This document shows, in pieces, positions 63,952 to 64,000 of a DNA stretch of 64,000 nucleotides. The notes beneath the pieces were generated by a model. It was not told where the DNA came from. It saw only the letters and a list, made by a program, of their open reading frames with translations, and searched no databases. Every line of letters begins with the position of its first letter. The stretch's first letter is position 1. The position numbers were made by a program, and so were the translations under genes. Source of the DNA: Methylocystis suflitae (GTDB lineage: Bacteria; Pseudomonadota; Alphaproteobacteria; Rhizobiales; Beijerinckiaceae); contig NZ_JAMRYX010000241.1 of the NCBI RefSeq assembly GCF_024448135.1, forward strand, positions 41,747 to 105,746, given 5' to 3'.

Positions 63952-64000
63952 CTACTGGGTCGGCGCTTTCCAGATCGTCGAAGGCGCGGGCTCGGTTTCC
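63952..64000 (-). CDS. secG: probable SecG C-terminal end (partial)
   Basis: The last 15 codons before the TAG at 63952-63954 read ETEPAPSTIWKAPTQ, consistent with the low-complexity tail of an alphaproteobacterial SecG. Gene order secG-pyrG is typical. Only the end is visible, so the call depends on position. Confidence 0.45.
   Translation of the reverse strand, partial: ETEPAPSTIWKAPTQ

Overview
The window reads as chromosome of a high-GC alphaproteobacterial methylotroph of the Methylocystaceae/Beijerinckiaceae kind, possibly a methanotroph, although no methane monooxygenase gene is present. The main evidence is a collinear mxaF-J-G-I-R cluster for the calcium-dependent, PQQ-linked methanol dehydrogenase. 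Its large subunit carries the calcium-type WDYA motif, not the lanthanide-type WDYD.

Layout. (1) 1-4703: mxa operon on the minus strand, leaving the window inside mxaR, with strong inverted repeats between genes. (2) 4985-15703: mostly envelope and redox genes: a secreted trypsin-like protease, a diheme cytochrome c with a pentapeptide-repeat protein, a DUF3617 protein, an Old Yellow Enzyme, two L,D-transpeptidases, a PAS-receiver protein and a cytochrome b561. (3) 15849-16523: fused remnants of a metal-efflux system. (4) 17423-27994: a sulfonate/sulfone sulfur-acquisition island. An ssuD-sfnB-ribBA-FMN reductase operon has a good sigma-54 promoter. A second sigma-54 promoter precedes a chimeric, broken sfnG::acyl-CoA dehydrogenase gene, and the two promoters share an 18-bp upstream motif. 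The likely regulator is a sigma-54 activator fused to an SsuA-like sulfonate-binding domain. A cysK relic closes the island. (5) 28022-31059: a decayed accessory stretch with a TPR protein, a broken secreted gene, an IS21 end with truncated istA, and a recombinase fragment, next to tRNA-Gln(UUG). (6) 31194-35876: a prk-tkt-fba-rpe operon for sugar phosphates of the Calvin/pentose phosphate type, with no RuBisCO in view. (7) 37226-42930: a DUF3047 protein and a peptidoglycan/amino-sugar recycling cluster (nagZ, murQ, SIS-domain deaminase, nagA) in which nagZ is frameshifted. (8) 43046-47541: an unusual three-gene unit made of a Tat-exported, NosZ-like beta-propeller that keeps the seven CuZ histidines but lacks the CuA domain, an FtsX-type permease with a His-rich loop, and an ABC ATPase fused to a membrane anchor and an extracytoplasmic domain. 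(9) 47577-64000: housekeeping and envelope genes (YkgJ-type protein, IS630 relic, OprB-like porin, class I lysyl-tRNA synthetase, RoxA-like diheme protein, UdgX-type glycosylase, TspO, DUF900 hydrolase, host-attachment protein, AhpD-like protein, pyrG and the probable 3' end of secG).

Two candidates stand out as possibly undescribed: the CuA-less NosZ-like propeller with its ABC partner, and the sigma-54 activator with a built-in SsuA-type sensor and its two matching promoters. A recurring theme is gene scars (sfnG/acd, RND/OMF, cysK, nagZ) best explained by deletions. Some single frameshifts could instead be sequencing errors. All family assignments come from reading motifs by eye; no database search was run.
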